From: Cyclobacterium xiamenense
Lineage (GTDB): Bacteria; Bacteroidota; Bacteroidia; Cytophagales; Cyclobacteriaceae
Direction: 5' to 3'
Length of the DNA: 64,000 bases
Assembly (NCBI RefSeq): GCF_009467825.1
Contig: NZ_WIOK01000028.1
Span: forward strand, 1-64,000
The first letter of the stretch is position 1, and every line of letters starts with the position of its first letter. The notes under the pieces are model-generated. The model worked only from the letters and a program-made list of their open reading frames with translations. It was not told the DNA's origin and made no database searches. Positions 7,807 through 16,334 of this stretch are shown here, piece after piece. Position numbers and translations under genes: made by a program.

Positions 7807-9171
7807 ATGAACCTGACTTTTAATCTTTTGGCTGGCGCAGCTCGTTTGGACATTACCCCTCCCCTCGGGACCATAATCAACGGTGATTTTGTCACACATT
7901 ATGCCCGATCCATTCACGATCCGCTTTTCGCAAAAGCACTCTGGCTGGAAACGGCCCGCGAGGTACTCGTAATTGTGGTGGTCGATATCTGCGTGATGGG
8001 CCAGGAACTGATCGATGAAGCCAAAGGATTGATCCAGGAGCAGCTCTCGGTGCCCCCCGGTGCCATCCTGATTAGCAGCACCCATACCCATGCGGCAGGT
8101 TCGGTTGAGGAAGTGCATCTGGTACCTGCAGACCTGAGTTACCGTCAGCGAATACCCGTTAGTATTGCCCGTGCGGTAAAGGAGGCGGCAAAACGAAAAC
8201 AGCCTGCCAGGCTGGCTTTTGGTTCCGCACAGGCGCCGGAACACCTGCTCTGCCGACGTTTTTGGATGCAGGAGGACTATTACCCACGCAATCCCGTCAC
8301 CGGAGGAAGAGATGCCCTAAAAACCAATCCTTTTGGGGCCGAAAACCATATAATTGGTCCGGTTTCCGACCCGGATCCGGAACTGGGCTTCCTGGCTGTG
8401 CAGGGCATACAGGGAGAATGGATCGGTCTGCTGGCAAATTATTCCCTGCATTACGTGGGAGACTGGGATAACGGTACCATCACAGCCGATTATTTCGGTG
8501 CATTCAGCGAAGCCCTTCGGCAGCAGCTGGGAGCCCACGAATCTTTTGTGGGGATGCTTTCCAATGGTACCAGCGGAGACGTCAATATATGGGACTTCCG
8601 TAACGAAAAACAATACCCGGAAACGCACTTTTCCAAAAGCAAGTACATCGGGGAAGCACTGGCAGCCAAGGTGCGCGCTCAGATTGACACCTTGCGATGG
8701 GAATCCGATCCGGAGCTCAGCTATCGGTACGAAGCAGTCCCAGTAAACCGCCGATTGCCGGATAACGCTGCAATCCAACAGGCAAAGGAACTGGTGGCAG
8801 CGGCCGATTTTGAACGGCTGATTCCAAACCCGGAAGGGCTGCGGTTTTTATATGCGAGGGAGCAGGTTCTTTTGGCGCAGTTCGCTAAAGTGGCAACCTG
8901 CCCGGTCCAACTCTTCTCGATTGGCTCGGGCAGGATCGGAGCCCTGGCAGGGGAGGTATTTGCTGAAACAGGGCTGCAGATTAAGCGGGCGAAAGGTGGC
9001 CGGCCCTATTTTACCATCGGGTTGGCAAACGGCAATCTGGGCTACCTGCCGCCGGCACGCGAATTGGAACGGGGAGGCTATGAAACCTGGCGTTGCCGGA
9101 TCAGTAACCTGGACGGCGAGGCCGAAGAGGTACTTCGGATGAAACTAATCAACTGGATTTCCGGTAGATAG
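7807..9171 (+). CDS. ceramidase-like (PF04734) metal hydrolase, cytosolic paralogue
   Basis: 454-residue member of the neutral/alkaline non-lysosomal ceramidase N-terminal family, lacking a signal peptide and the C-terminal domain of true ceramidases. Zinc-site residues appear kept: STHTHAAG (His93, His95), SLHYVGDW (His215), LAGEVFAE (Glu) and NGNLGYLPP (Tyr). The position of the ceramidase nucleophile, Ser in GDVSPN, is Asn260 in SGDVNIW. It probably hydrolyses an amide or ester on a soluble intermediate; ceramide itself is unlikely for a cytosolic protein. It is the most divergent of five paralogues in the window and the last gene of the catabolic run. Confidence 0.82.
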   Translation: MNLTFNLLAGAARLDITPPLGTIINGDFVTHYARSIHDPLFAKALWLETAREVLVIVVVDICVMGQELIDEAKGLIQEQLSVPPGAILISSTHTHAAGSVEEVHLVPADLSYRQRIPVSIARAVKEAAKRKQPARLAFGSAQAPEHLLCRRFWMQEDYYPRNPVTGGRDALKTNPFGAENHIIGPVSDPDPELGFLAVQGIQGEWIGLLANYSLHYVGDWDNGTITADYFGAFSEALRQQLGAHESFVGMLSNGTSGDVNIWDFRNEKQYPETHFSKSKYIGEALAAKVRAQIDTLRWESDPELSYRYEAVPVNRRLPDNAAIQQAKELVAAADFERLIPNPEGLRFLYAREQVLLAQFAKVATCPVQLFSIGSGRIGALAGEVFAETGLQIKRAKGGRPYFTIGLANGNLGYLPPARELERGGYETWRCRISNLDGEAEEVLRMKLINWISGR

Positions 9172-9241
9172 GTTGAAAAAAGAGCGGCTTTCGATAAAAA
9201 AATCGAAACGACCTTCGTCTCCAGCAGGACCAGGACAACCG

Positions 9242-9682
9242 CTAGTGTACCGGACGGTATTTCAAGGAAAGAATGTAGTACACCATGGTTTGGGCATCTT
9301 CCATGCTCACATCCGGATGGGGACTCATGACGGGATTTCCCCAGGAACCAAAGCCGCCGCTAATAATTCTTCTCGCCAATAGGTCGCGGTATGCCGGTTG
9401 AATCGGGTACCGCTCTGCAATGTCCGAAAAAGCCGGCCCTTTTGATTTCTTTTCTTCCCGGTGACAATCGTAACAGTCCGAATAGGCGATTAGGACTTCA
9501 CCCCTGGACACGACCTCTTCCGGAACGGGTTCGTTTTCACCCGGGATTTTCCGGATGTATTCCTTTCTTCGATCCACCGTGTTCGAAGTGGCGGCTGGTT
9601 CTTTTCTGCCGCAGGCAACAAGCCAACCAATTACGAGCAGCCAAAGCAATAGTTTACCTAAAAGGACTGAAAGCAAATGCAT
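9242..9682 (-). CDS. c-type cytochrome lipoprotein
   Basis: Small exported monohaem cytochrome c, 146 residues from the ATG at 9682. The N-terminus is hydrophobic and ends in a lipobox (LVAC, Cys about residue 24), so it is probably membrane-anchored. The haem site is CYDCH, and the axial Met is likely in GNPVMSPHPD, a class I arrangement. Upstream in-frame codons would add 27 residues before the signal and are rejected. It is convergent with the PF04734 gene and divergent from the M20 peptidase. It may carry electrons from a periplasmic dehydrogenase; no partner is adjacent. Confidence 0.85.
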   Translation of the reverse strand: MHLLSVLLGKLLLWLLVIGWLVACGRKEPAATSNTVDRRKEYIRKIPGENEPVPEEVVSRGEVLIAYSDCYDCHREEKKSKGPAFSDIAERYPIQPAYRDLLARRIISGGFGSWGNPVMSPHPDVSMEDAQTMVYYILSLKYRPVH

Positions 9683-9770
9683 GCCCAAAACTACTAAAAA
9701 AGATAAATTTATCCGTATTTTTTTAGGGAAAAAAGACAGCCAGAAATCGAAGGGAACGGCCAAAACTTTT

Positions 9771-9778
9771 TACATTTG
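9771..9778 (+). promoter_or_regulatory. Bacteroidota-type -7 element before M20 gene
   Basis: TACATTTG matches the TAnnTTTG consensus of the primary sigma factor in Bacteroidota and lies 18 bases upstream of the ATG at 9796. No good TTTG -33 element is seen at the usual distance, so this is tentative. Confidence 0.35.
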
Positions 9779-9795
9779 AATTTAAAGGAAAGACC

Positions 9796-11094
9796 ATGAA
9801 AAAATACATCGTACTTAGTTTCAGCGTTTATTTGGGGGTAATGACTGCCTTCGCTCAGGGTAATCTGGATTCCCAAATCGTGGACCGGGCAGCAGAGGTG
9901 GAAGACAAGGTACTGTCCTGGCGAAGGGACTTTCATGCCCATCCGGAGCTCGGTAACGAAGAGACACGCACCGCCGGTATTGTCGCGGATCACCTGCGGA
10001 GCCTGGGAATGGAGGTAACGGAAGGTGTCGCTGTCACAGGCGTGGTGGGCATATTGAAAGGAGGGAAACCCGGACCTACCGTCGCTTTGCGGGCAGACAT
10101 GGATGCCTTACCCGTCACGGAACGAAATGAGTTGCCTTTTCGCTCGCAGGTGCGAACGACCTATAATGGGCAGGAGACTGGTGTCATGCATGCCTGTGGG
10201 CACGACTCGCACGTGGCCATTCTGATGGGGGCAGCTGAGGTACTGGCTTCCATGAAAAAGGATTTGAAAGGGACGGTTAAATTTATTTTTCAACCGGCAG
10301 AAGAGGGATTGGAGGACAAAACGGTCAGCACCTGGGGAGCGAAGCAAATGGTGGAAGAAGGCGTGATGGAGGATGTGGCAGCGGTATTTGGGCTGCACAT
10401 CAATTCCCAAACCCCTGTTGGGGTTATAAAATACAAGTCCGGTCCCGCTATGGCGGCAGTAGACAACTTGGAAATACGTGTAAAAGGCCGACAGGCGCAC
10501 GGGGCTTACCCCTGGTCCTCCGTAGATCCAATTGTGACTTCCTCCCAGATTGTCATGGGCTTGCAAACCATTGTTAGCCGAAACGTTAAGATTATCGAGA
10601 TTCCGGCGATTGTCACCATCGGTGCGATCCATGGTGGGGTCCGACACAACATCATTCCGGAGGAAGTGGAAATGATCGGCACCATTCGTACCTACAGCGA
10701 GCCCCAGCAATCGTTGATTCACCGGCGAATTCGGGAAATAGCGGGAAATATAGCGGAAAGTGCGGGAGCAGCGGCAGAGGTCTCCATAAAAAAGATGTAC
10801 CCGGTGACACACAACGACCCGGAACTTACGGAAAAGATGCGGCCGACACTGGAGAAAGTGGCAGGAAGTGAAAATGTCCGGCTACACGATCCGGTCACTG
10901 GGGCAGAAGACTTCAGCTTCTTTCAGAAAGAAAGACCCGGCTTGTTTATTTTTCTGGGCGGCATGCCCGCCGACGGCGATCCGGAGACCGCTCCTTCTCA
11001 CCATACTCCCGATTTTTACCTGGACGAGAGTGGTTTTGTATTGGGTGTCAAAGCCTTGAGTCAGTTGGCGGTGGATTACATGGAAATGAATTGA
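9796..11094 (+). CDS. secreted M20 family amidohydrolase
   Basis: 432-residue metallo-amidohydrolase of the M20/M40 (hippurate hydrolase, N-acyl amino acid amidohydrolase) family, exported by a Sec signal peptide (residues 1-20, cleavage near AFAQ). Metal and catalytic residues seen: ALRADMDALPV, HACGHDSH and PAEEGLED; the C-terminal metal His is probably in the PSHHTPDF segment. A dimerisation domain sits between. In the periplasm it would cleave N-acyl groups from amino acids or similar small amides. It is divergent from the cytochrome c gene and convergent with the LamG/propeller lipoprotein. Confidence 0.9.
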   Translation: MKKYIVLSFSVYLGVMTAFAQGNLDSQIVDRAAEVEDKVLSWRRDFHAHPELGNEETRTAGIVADHLRSLGMEVTEGVAVTGVVGILKGGKPGPTVALRADMDALPVTERNELPFRSQVRTTYNGQETGVMHACGHDSHVAILMGAAEVLASMKKDLKGTVKFIFQPAEEGLEDKTVSTWGAKQMVEEGVMEDVAAVFGLHINSQTPVGVIKYKSGPAMAAVDNLEIRVKGRQAHGAYPWSSVDPIVTSSQIVMGLQTIVSRNVKIIEIPAIVTIGAIHGGVRHNIIPEEVEMIGTIRTYSEPQQSLIHRRIREIAGNIAESAGAAAEVSIKKMYPVTHNDPELTEKMRPTLEKVAGSENVRLHDPVTGAEDFSFFQKERPGLFIFLGGMPADGDPETAPSHHTPDFYLDESGFVLGVKALSQLAVDYMEMN

Positions 11095-11227
11095 TTGATC
11101 GGAAGGGCAGTACACTTGGATTCATACCGGGCAATGGAATACCATCGGACCCGGAGCGACGAGGTGGCGCTGCTGAAAGCCACCCTTGTTCAGTCATTGC
11201 CGCCATTCCCAGGGTGCAAAAGGGTGC

Positions 11228-12910
11228 TTACAGGTTGTCGGGATCGGCTAAAAAAACAATTTCCAGGGGATTCAGTGCCCGTTGGTACAGGCGCAGACTG
11301 GCCATCTTTCCGTTAAAATAATTGTTTGCACCAAAGCCGATCTTTAAAGGTACGTCGGCATCCAGGTCATACACGTCGGCAGGGTCAATTTCCGAGCTGG
11401 CAACTAGCTCGCCGTCCAGGAAAAGAGCGAGCTTGTTTTTTGATTTTACCGCTGCCAGGTGGTGCCAACCGCCCGATAGGGGGCTTGGACTCAGGACATT
11501 TTTGCCCAGTTCAAAACCGAATATTTTTCCGGAAGGAAGCGTGCTGCAGTACAAGGTACCCTGATTTTCGGCCATGGTCCAGGCCCTGCGGTACCGTACA
11601 TCGGGCGTACGATCGAGACGCGTAAGTTTTTTCCAGGTGGTATCCCCGGCATAGGCATACACCTCAGCGAGCGGAAGCGTGCCTGCCAGCAAGGTGCCAT
11701 TGTGTACCAACATGCCCATTACTTCCAGTTCGGTTCCCAGCCGGCCCACATCCGCCCAGTCGTTGAGGCCATCAAAGCGGTATACCCTTCCGCTGGGCCA
11801 GGTGCCCACATACAATTTCCCGTGGTACACCACAAACGAATAGGTCTGTGTGTTGTCCCCGAGTTGGCCACAATCGGTCCAGGACTGCCCGTCGTAGCGG
11901 TATACGTTTCCGCTATCGTAGCTGGACGCATAAATGTATCCGTCGTATACCGCCAAAGCAACCACGCGTTTTCCTTCCGGGGTGCCGCAATCTACCCAGT
12001 TATGGCCTTCCTCCATTCTGAAAAACCCGGCGGGATGGTAAAGCGAACTTGCATACAGGGCACCTTTATACACAACCAGACCGCCGATGGCCTCCGTATC
12101 GGGCAATTCGCCCGCAGGGATCCATTGCCCGTTTTTTGCATACCGCATGATTCTACCGCCTTTGGTCAGGTTTTCGGACTCGGGAAGGGAGGACCCCGCG
12201 AACCGGTATTTTCCGGTACCGGCGTACAGTTCGTCGTTAAAGACAGCCAGGGCCATGACGCTGTTGGACCCATCAGGTGAGCCGCAGTCTATCCACCGAT
12301 TGAGGGAATCCAGGCGGAATACGTTTCCGGACTTATCTTTTTCCGGGTGGGACAGGCCTGCATAGAGCGAGCCTTCAAAGCTTGTCAATGAAAATGCCCC
12401 CAGGGTACTGTCCGGGCTGCCGTAGTCCTTCCAATCGGAAGCCTGATTGGCATTTATCCCAAAGTGAACCTGATTGAAATTGGCAAGACTGGTGGTGACC
12501 GCCTGCGTCTTCGTACTCAGGTGAAAGCCCGTTTGGTTAACGGAATCAAATTGGCTCAGGAGATCGCCCGATACGTCCTGATCGTTTTCTCGCAGATTTA
12601 TCCAAACCGAAATGGAAAAATCTCCGGTCCCTAGTCGGGGCGCTTCATCCGAGGCAAGTTCCAGCCATGCCTTTTTGCCAGTAAATTCCACAGCGGTACC
12701 CGATTGCCCGGTTGGCCCCTTGGCATTAAAATTCATTTCGCCGCGAACAAGGGCATGCCGGTTGGCCCCTGAATGGTCCCGGGCATCACCGGCAAATTTC
12801 CAGTGGGCGAATTGCCCTTTAGTTAACGAACGGGAATCTCGCTCGCTGCAGGCCCAGGTCAAGAAAAGAAGTAACAGAAAGGGTGAGATTTGGTAAATAT
12901 GTCGATTCAT
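11228..12910 (-). CDS. lipoprotein with beta-propeller inserted in a LamG-like domain
   Basis: 560-residue predicted surface lipoprotein, start at ATG 12910, lipobox LTWAC near residue 20. After the lipobox comes the first half of a LamG/concanavalin-like jelly roll (AHWKFAGDARDHSG, later FSISVWINL). Then follow about six repeats of roughly 48 residues of the type LYAGT..VYRFDG..W.D.G, predicted to form a beta-propeller. The second LamG half (GWHHLAAVKSKN, LFLDGELVAS, GKMASLRLYQRALNPLEI) closes the protein. It probably binds carbohydrate; no catalytic residues are recognised. It sits just before the SusC gene on the opposite strand. Confidence 0.75.
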   Translation of the reverse strand: MNRHIYQISPFLLLLFLTWACSERDSRSLTKGQFAHWKFAGDARDHSGANRHALVRGEMNFNAKGPTGQSGTAVEFTGKKAWLELASDEAPRLGTGDFSISVWINLRENDQDVSGDLLSQFDSVNQTGFHLSTKTQAVTTSLANFNQVHFGINANQASDWKDYGSPDSTLGAFSLTSFEGSLYAGLSHPEKDKSGNVFRLDSLNRWIDCGSPDGSNSVMALAVFNDELYAGTGKYRFAGSSLPESENLTKGGRIMRYAKNGQWIPAGELPDTEAIGGLVVYKGALYASSLYHPAGFFRMEEGHNWVDCGTPEGKRVVALAVYDGYIYASSYDSGNVYRYDGQSWTDCGQLGDNTQTYSFVVYHGKLYVGTWPSGRVYRFDGLNDWADVGRLGTELEVMGMLVHNGTLLAGTLPLAEVYAYAGDTTWKKLTRLDRTPDVRYRRAWTMAENQGTLYCSTLPSGKIFGFELGKNVLSPSPLSGGWHHLAAVKSKNKLALFLDGELVASSEIDPADVYDLDADVPLKIGFGANNYFNGKMASLRLYQRALNPLEIVFLADPDNL

Positions 12911-13150
12911 CGCTACGTTTTCCAGGCTAGGTTTCCATCTGGAGGTACCAATATAACCAAGAATCCCGTATCCTGCGAAAATTTTACAAGGGAGATTTCC
13001 TTGAAACTTACTACTGCAATTTTTCACCAAATAATAGATGTAAAACATTTTGATCTTGTTGAATAAAATTTTATTTTTAAGGTAACGTACACGTAACGAA
13101 TAGCCTTAAACCTAAAGTAACTTTTTGTTCATCCTTTAACACACTACATC

Positions 13151-16100
13151 ATGAAACAACATTACGCAATGCTGGGCAATCGGGCGAAACGGTTGCCAGA
13201 CTCCAGTAAAAAGAGGAAATTCTCCATTCCTCCAAAAATTTTAATACTTTCCCTGATTGCAACGATCTTTTGTTGGTTTTCGGGCAATTTTGCCAGCGCC
13301 CAGCAGGGGACGCAGATCACCGGGCAGGTTTTTGATAATTCTTCCCGGGAAAGCTTACCAGGCGTCAACATTTTGATCAAAGGGACGTCCACTGGTACCG
13401 TTACCGACATCGATGGTTCCTATTCCATCCGTGTGCCGAATGAAGATGCCGAATTGGTGTATTCTTTTGTGGGGTATTTGACCCAGGAAATACGGGTAGG
13501 TAATCGAACCACCGTCAATGTGGACCTGGTTGCAGACCAGACCCAGTTGGAGGAAGTGGTGGTAGTCGGGTACGGTACGGTGAAGAAAAGCGACCTTACC
13601 GGCTCGGTGGTACGTGTAGACCCGGAGAGCTTTAAAAATCAAAGTAACGTACAGCTTACGGACATGTTGGCGGGAACCGTTGCGGGATTCAATGCCAATC
13701 AGGGGACCTCAGCTGCAGGCGGTAGTTCCCTGGAAGTACGGGGCCCTACCTCACTGAGCGCAGGGACCGAACCCTTGGTTGTTTTGGATGGGGTGATTTT
13801 CAACGGAAGCCTCCGGGACATCAATCCCAACGATATTGAATCCGTGGATATACTCAAAGATGCCAGTTCCGCAGCCGTTTTCGGGGCACGGGCGGCATCC
13901 GGGGTAATTTTGGTGACCACCACGCGGGGCACCGCTGGCAAACCAACGATTAATTTCACCACGAAGTTGGGAGTCGCAGGACCGACCAGTGATGCGTTCG
14001 CCGTCCGTGGTCCGCAGGGTTACCTGGATTTCAGAAGAGACTATTTCCGGACACTGGGGCAGGCCCAGCCTGATTATTTTTGGTTCAGTCCCGAAGAATT
14101 GCCCGAGGGTGTTACGCTCGAGCAGTGGCGGGCCTCCAACAACAATCCAAACCCGGATGACACCAGAGAGTGGCTATCGCGGTTGAATTTCTTCCCAGAC
14201 GAGGTAGAGGCATACCTGGCAGGGGAAACCATCAATTGGCGAGACGAAGTAATGAAGCCCGGCTTGCGGCAGGAATACGACCTCAGTGTAGGTGGAGGAA
14301 CGGATAAAGTGAAATACTACTGGTCCCTCGGGTACCTGGATAACGAAGGCATCATTGTGGGGGACAAGTTTTCCACGATACGCTCCCGGGTAAATCTGGA
14401 TTTTGAGCTGACCGATTGGATGAAGGTGGGGCTGAATTCCCAGTTTTCTTCCCGGGACGAAAGTGTGGTGCAAGCCAATCTCACGGGCATGTACCAAACC
14501 GGTCCCTATGCACAAATGTACGAAGAAGATGGATCCGTCAAGTGGTTTCCTCATGGCTATATTGGTGGACAAAATCCATTGATCAATTACCTGGGTCAGG
14601 ATCGTTTCCACAAGCGGAACAGCTTTTTTTCCGCACTCTATACCGAGTTCAAGCTTCCGTTTGGGATCACTTTTCGGTCTTCCTACCAACCAAGGCTTGA
14701 AAGCGTAAGGGATTACAATTATTGGTCTCCAGAGACCATTACAGGTGGGCAAACCTTTGCCGGAGGCAGGGCAACCCGCTTTGAATCCAATACATACGAG
14801 TGGATGGTGGACAACCTGTTGAAATGGAACAGGGAATTCGGTATCCACAGTTTCGACGTTACCTTCCTGTACAACCTGGAGAAAAACAGGATATACAGTT
14901 CCAGTATGGCCAACCAAACCTTTCTACCGAGCTCGGTTTTAGGGTTTCACGGGATGCAGTTTGGGGGTGACCCGACGATTAGCACAGACGATATCACCTA
15001 TACCGGGGACGGCTTAATGGGTCGGATCAATTACACCCTCATGGGAAAATACCTATTCACGGGCTCCCTGCGCAGAGACGGTTTCAGTGCATTTGGACGG
15101 GAGAATCCCCGGGCCATATTTCCGGCGCTTGCATTTGCCTGGCAGATTTCCGACGAGGCATTTTACAATTCCAGTCTGATCGATCAGCTTAAGATGCGCC
15201 TGTCCTGGGGTGTCAACGGAAACCGGGACATAGGTCCGTATTCTGCGTTTGCCCAAATGGGTAGCAACCAGTATTTCAACGGTTCGCAGGTGCAGATGGG
15301 GATTTTTACCTCAACCCTTTCGAATCCGGGACTCTCCTGGGAAGAAACCGAATCCTATAACCTGGGTTTTGATATCGGCATTTTGGCGAATCGAATCAAC
15401 CTGACGCTGGATTATTACGACATGAGCACGGTTAATCTCCTGGTGGACCGTTCGCTTCCACGGGTTACAGGTTTTGAAAACGTAACCACCAATATTGGCG
15501 AGCTGGCCAATAGGGGCTTTGAAGCCACGGTGGGAGCGGTAGCCGTCAACCGGCCTAATTTCAGCTGGAGGACCAATGTCAACTATTCCATGAACCGAAA
15601 CGAAATCATCTCCCTTTTCGGGGATACCGGCGAGTATACCCTTCAGGGACAATCCATTGTCGGGGAAATTCCGGATTTTGAAAACGAATGGTTTATCGGT
15701 CAGCCCATCGATGTGGTTTGGGACTACAATATTTTGGGCACCTGGCAGGTAGAAGAGGCCCAGCAAGCTGCCGAGTATAACCTCAGCCCCGGAGACATCA
15801 AAGCAGAGGATGTGGATGGAAATGGTGTGTACGAAGCGCTGCAGGATAAAAAATTCATTGGATTCAGCCAACCAAGGCACCGGATTGGCTTTCGGAATGA
15901 CATCACTTTTCTTCGAAATTTCACCGCTTCGGTTTTTATCCGGGCAGACCTTGGGCACATGCGGCCGTTTTCACCATCTGTAGCCGGATGGTCTACCTTT
16001 GACAGAAGGAGCACCGCCAATTACCCGTATTGGACGCCTGACAACCGCACCAACGATTATCCCCGGTTGAGTGTGAACGATTCACCCTTTGGTGGCGGCG

Positions 16101-16321
16101 TGATGCCGTACAAATCCTCTTCCTTCGTGCGGATTCAGGACGTTTCGCTATCCTACAATTTACCCACCCCAATTTCACAGCGATACGGTATGCAAAATTT
16201 ACGCATCTTTGGGTCGGTCCGAAACCTGGCTACTTTTTCCAGTTGGCCGGGCTGGGATCCCGAGTCCGGACTATTGCCCATGCCACAAATAGTCACTGTT
16301 GGATTTAATTTATCACTGTAA
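13151..16321 (+). CDS. SusC/RagA family TonB-linked outer-membrane transporter
   Basis: 1056-residue outer-membrane protein that with its SusD partner imports oligomeric substrates using TonB energy. Order: unusually long basic N-terminus before the signal (cleavage near ASAQ, residue 50), carboxypeptidase-regulatory-like domain (ITGQVFDNSSRESLPGVNIL and on), TonB-box region EEVVVVGYGTVKKSDLTGSV, plug with VLDGVIFNG and ESVDILKDASSAAVFGARA, then a 22-strand barrel ending in a Leu-terminal beta signal (VGFNLSL). The SusD gene starts 13 bases downstream. The substrate cannot be read from sequence, but the following hydrolase genes suggest a glycan or amide-bearing polymer. Confidence 0.97.
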   Translation: MKQHYAMLGNRAKRLPDSSKKRKFSIPPKILILSLIATIFCWFSGNFASAQQGTQITGQVFDNSSRESLPGVNILIKGTSTGTVTDIDGSYSIRVPNEDAELVYSFVGYLTQEIRVGNRTTVNVDLVADQTQLEEVVVVGYGTVKKSDLTGSVVRVDPESFKNQSNVQLTDMLAGTVAGFNANQGTSAAGGSSLEVRGPTSLSAGTEPLVVLDGVIFNGSLRDINPNDIESVDILKDASSAAVFGARAASGVILVTTTRGTAGKPTINFTTKLGVAGPTSDAFAVRGPQGYLDFRRDYFRTLGQAQPDYFWFSPEELPEGVTLEQWRASNNNPNPDDTREWLSRLNFFPDEVEAYLAGETINWRDEVMKPGLRQEYDLSVGGGTDKVKYYWSLGYLDNEGIIVGDKFSTIRSRVNLDFELTDWMKVGLNSQFSSRDESVVQANLTGMYQTGPYAQMYEEDGSVKWFPHGYIGGQNPLINYLGQDRFHKRNSFFSALYTEFKLPFGITFRSSYQPRLESVRDYNYWSPETITGGQTFAGGRATRFESNTYEWMVDNLLKWNREFGIHSFDVTFLYNLEKNRIYSSSMANQTFLPSSVLGFHGMQFGGDPTISTDDITYTGDGLMGRINYTLMGKYLFTGSLRRDGFSAFGRENPRAIFPALAFAWQISDEAFYNSSLIDQLKMRLSWGVNGNRDIGPYSAFAQMGSNQYFNGSQVQMGIFTSTLSNPGLSWEETESYNLGFDIGILANRINLTLDYYDMSTVNLLVDRSLPRVTGFENVTTNIGELANRGFEATVGAVAVNRPNFSWRTNVNYSMNRNEIISLFGDTGEYTLQGQSIVGEIPDFENEWFIGQPIDVVWDYNILGTWQVEEAQQAAEYNLSPGDIKAEDVDGNGVYEALQDKKFIGFSQPRHRIGFRNDITFLRNFTASVFIRADLGHMRPFSPSVAGWSTFDRRSTANYPYWTPDNRTNDYPRLSVNDSPFGGGVMPYKSSSFVRIQDVSLSYNLPTPISQRYGMQNLRIFGSVRNLATFSSWPGWDPESGLLPMPQIVTVGFNLSL

Positions 16322-16334
16322 AATTGCCGAAGAG

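Noticed and set aside
9187-9210. A TTTCGAT/ATCGAAA hairpin as terminator between convergent genes
   Set aside because: Loop and flanks are A-rich, the stem is AT-rich and no T-run follows on either strand in the right place.
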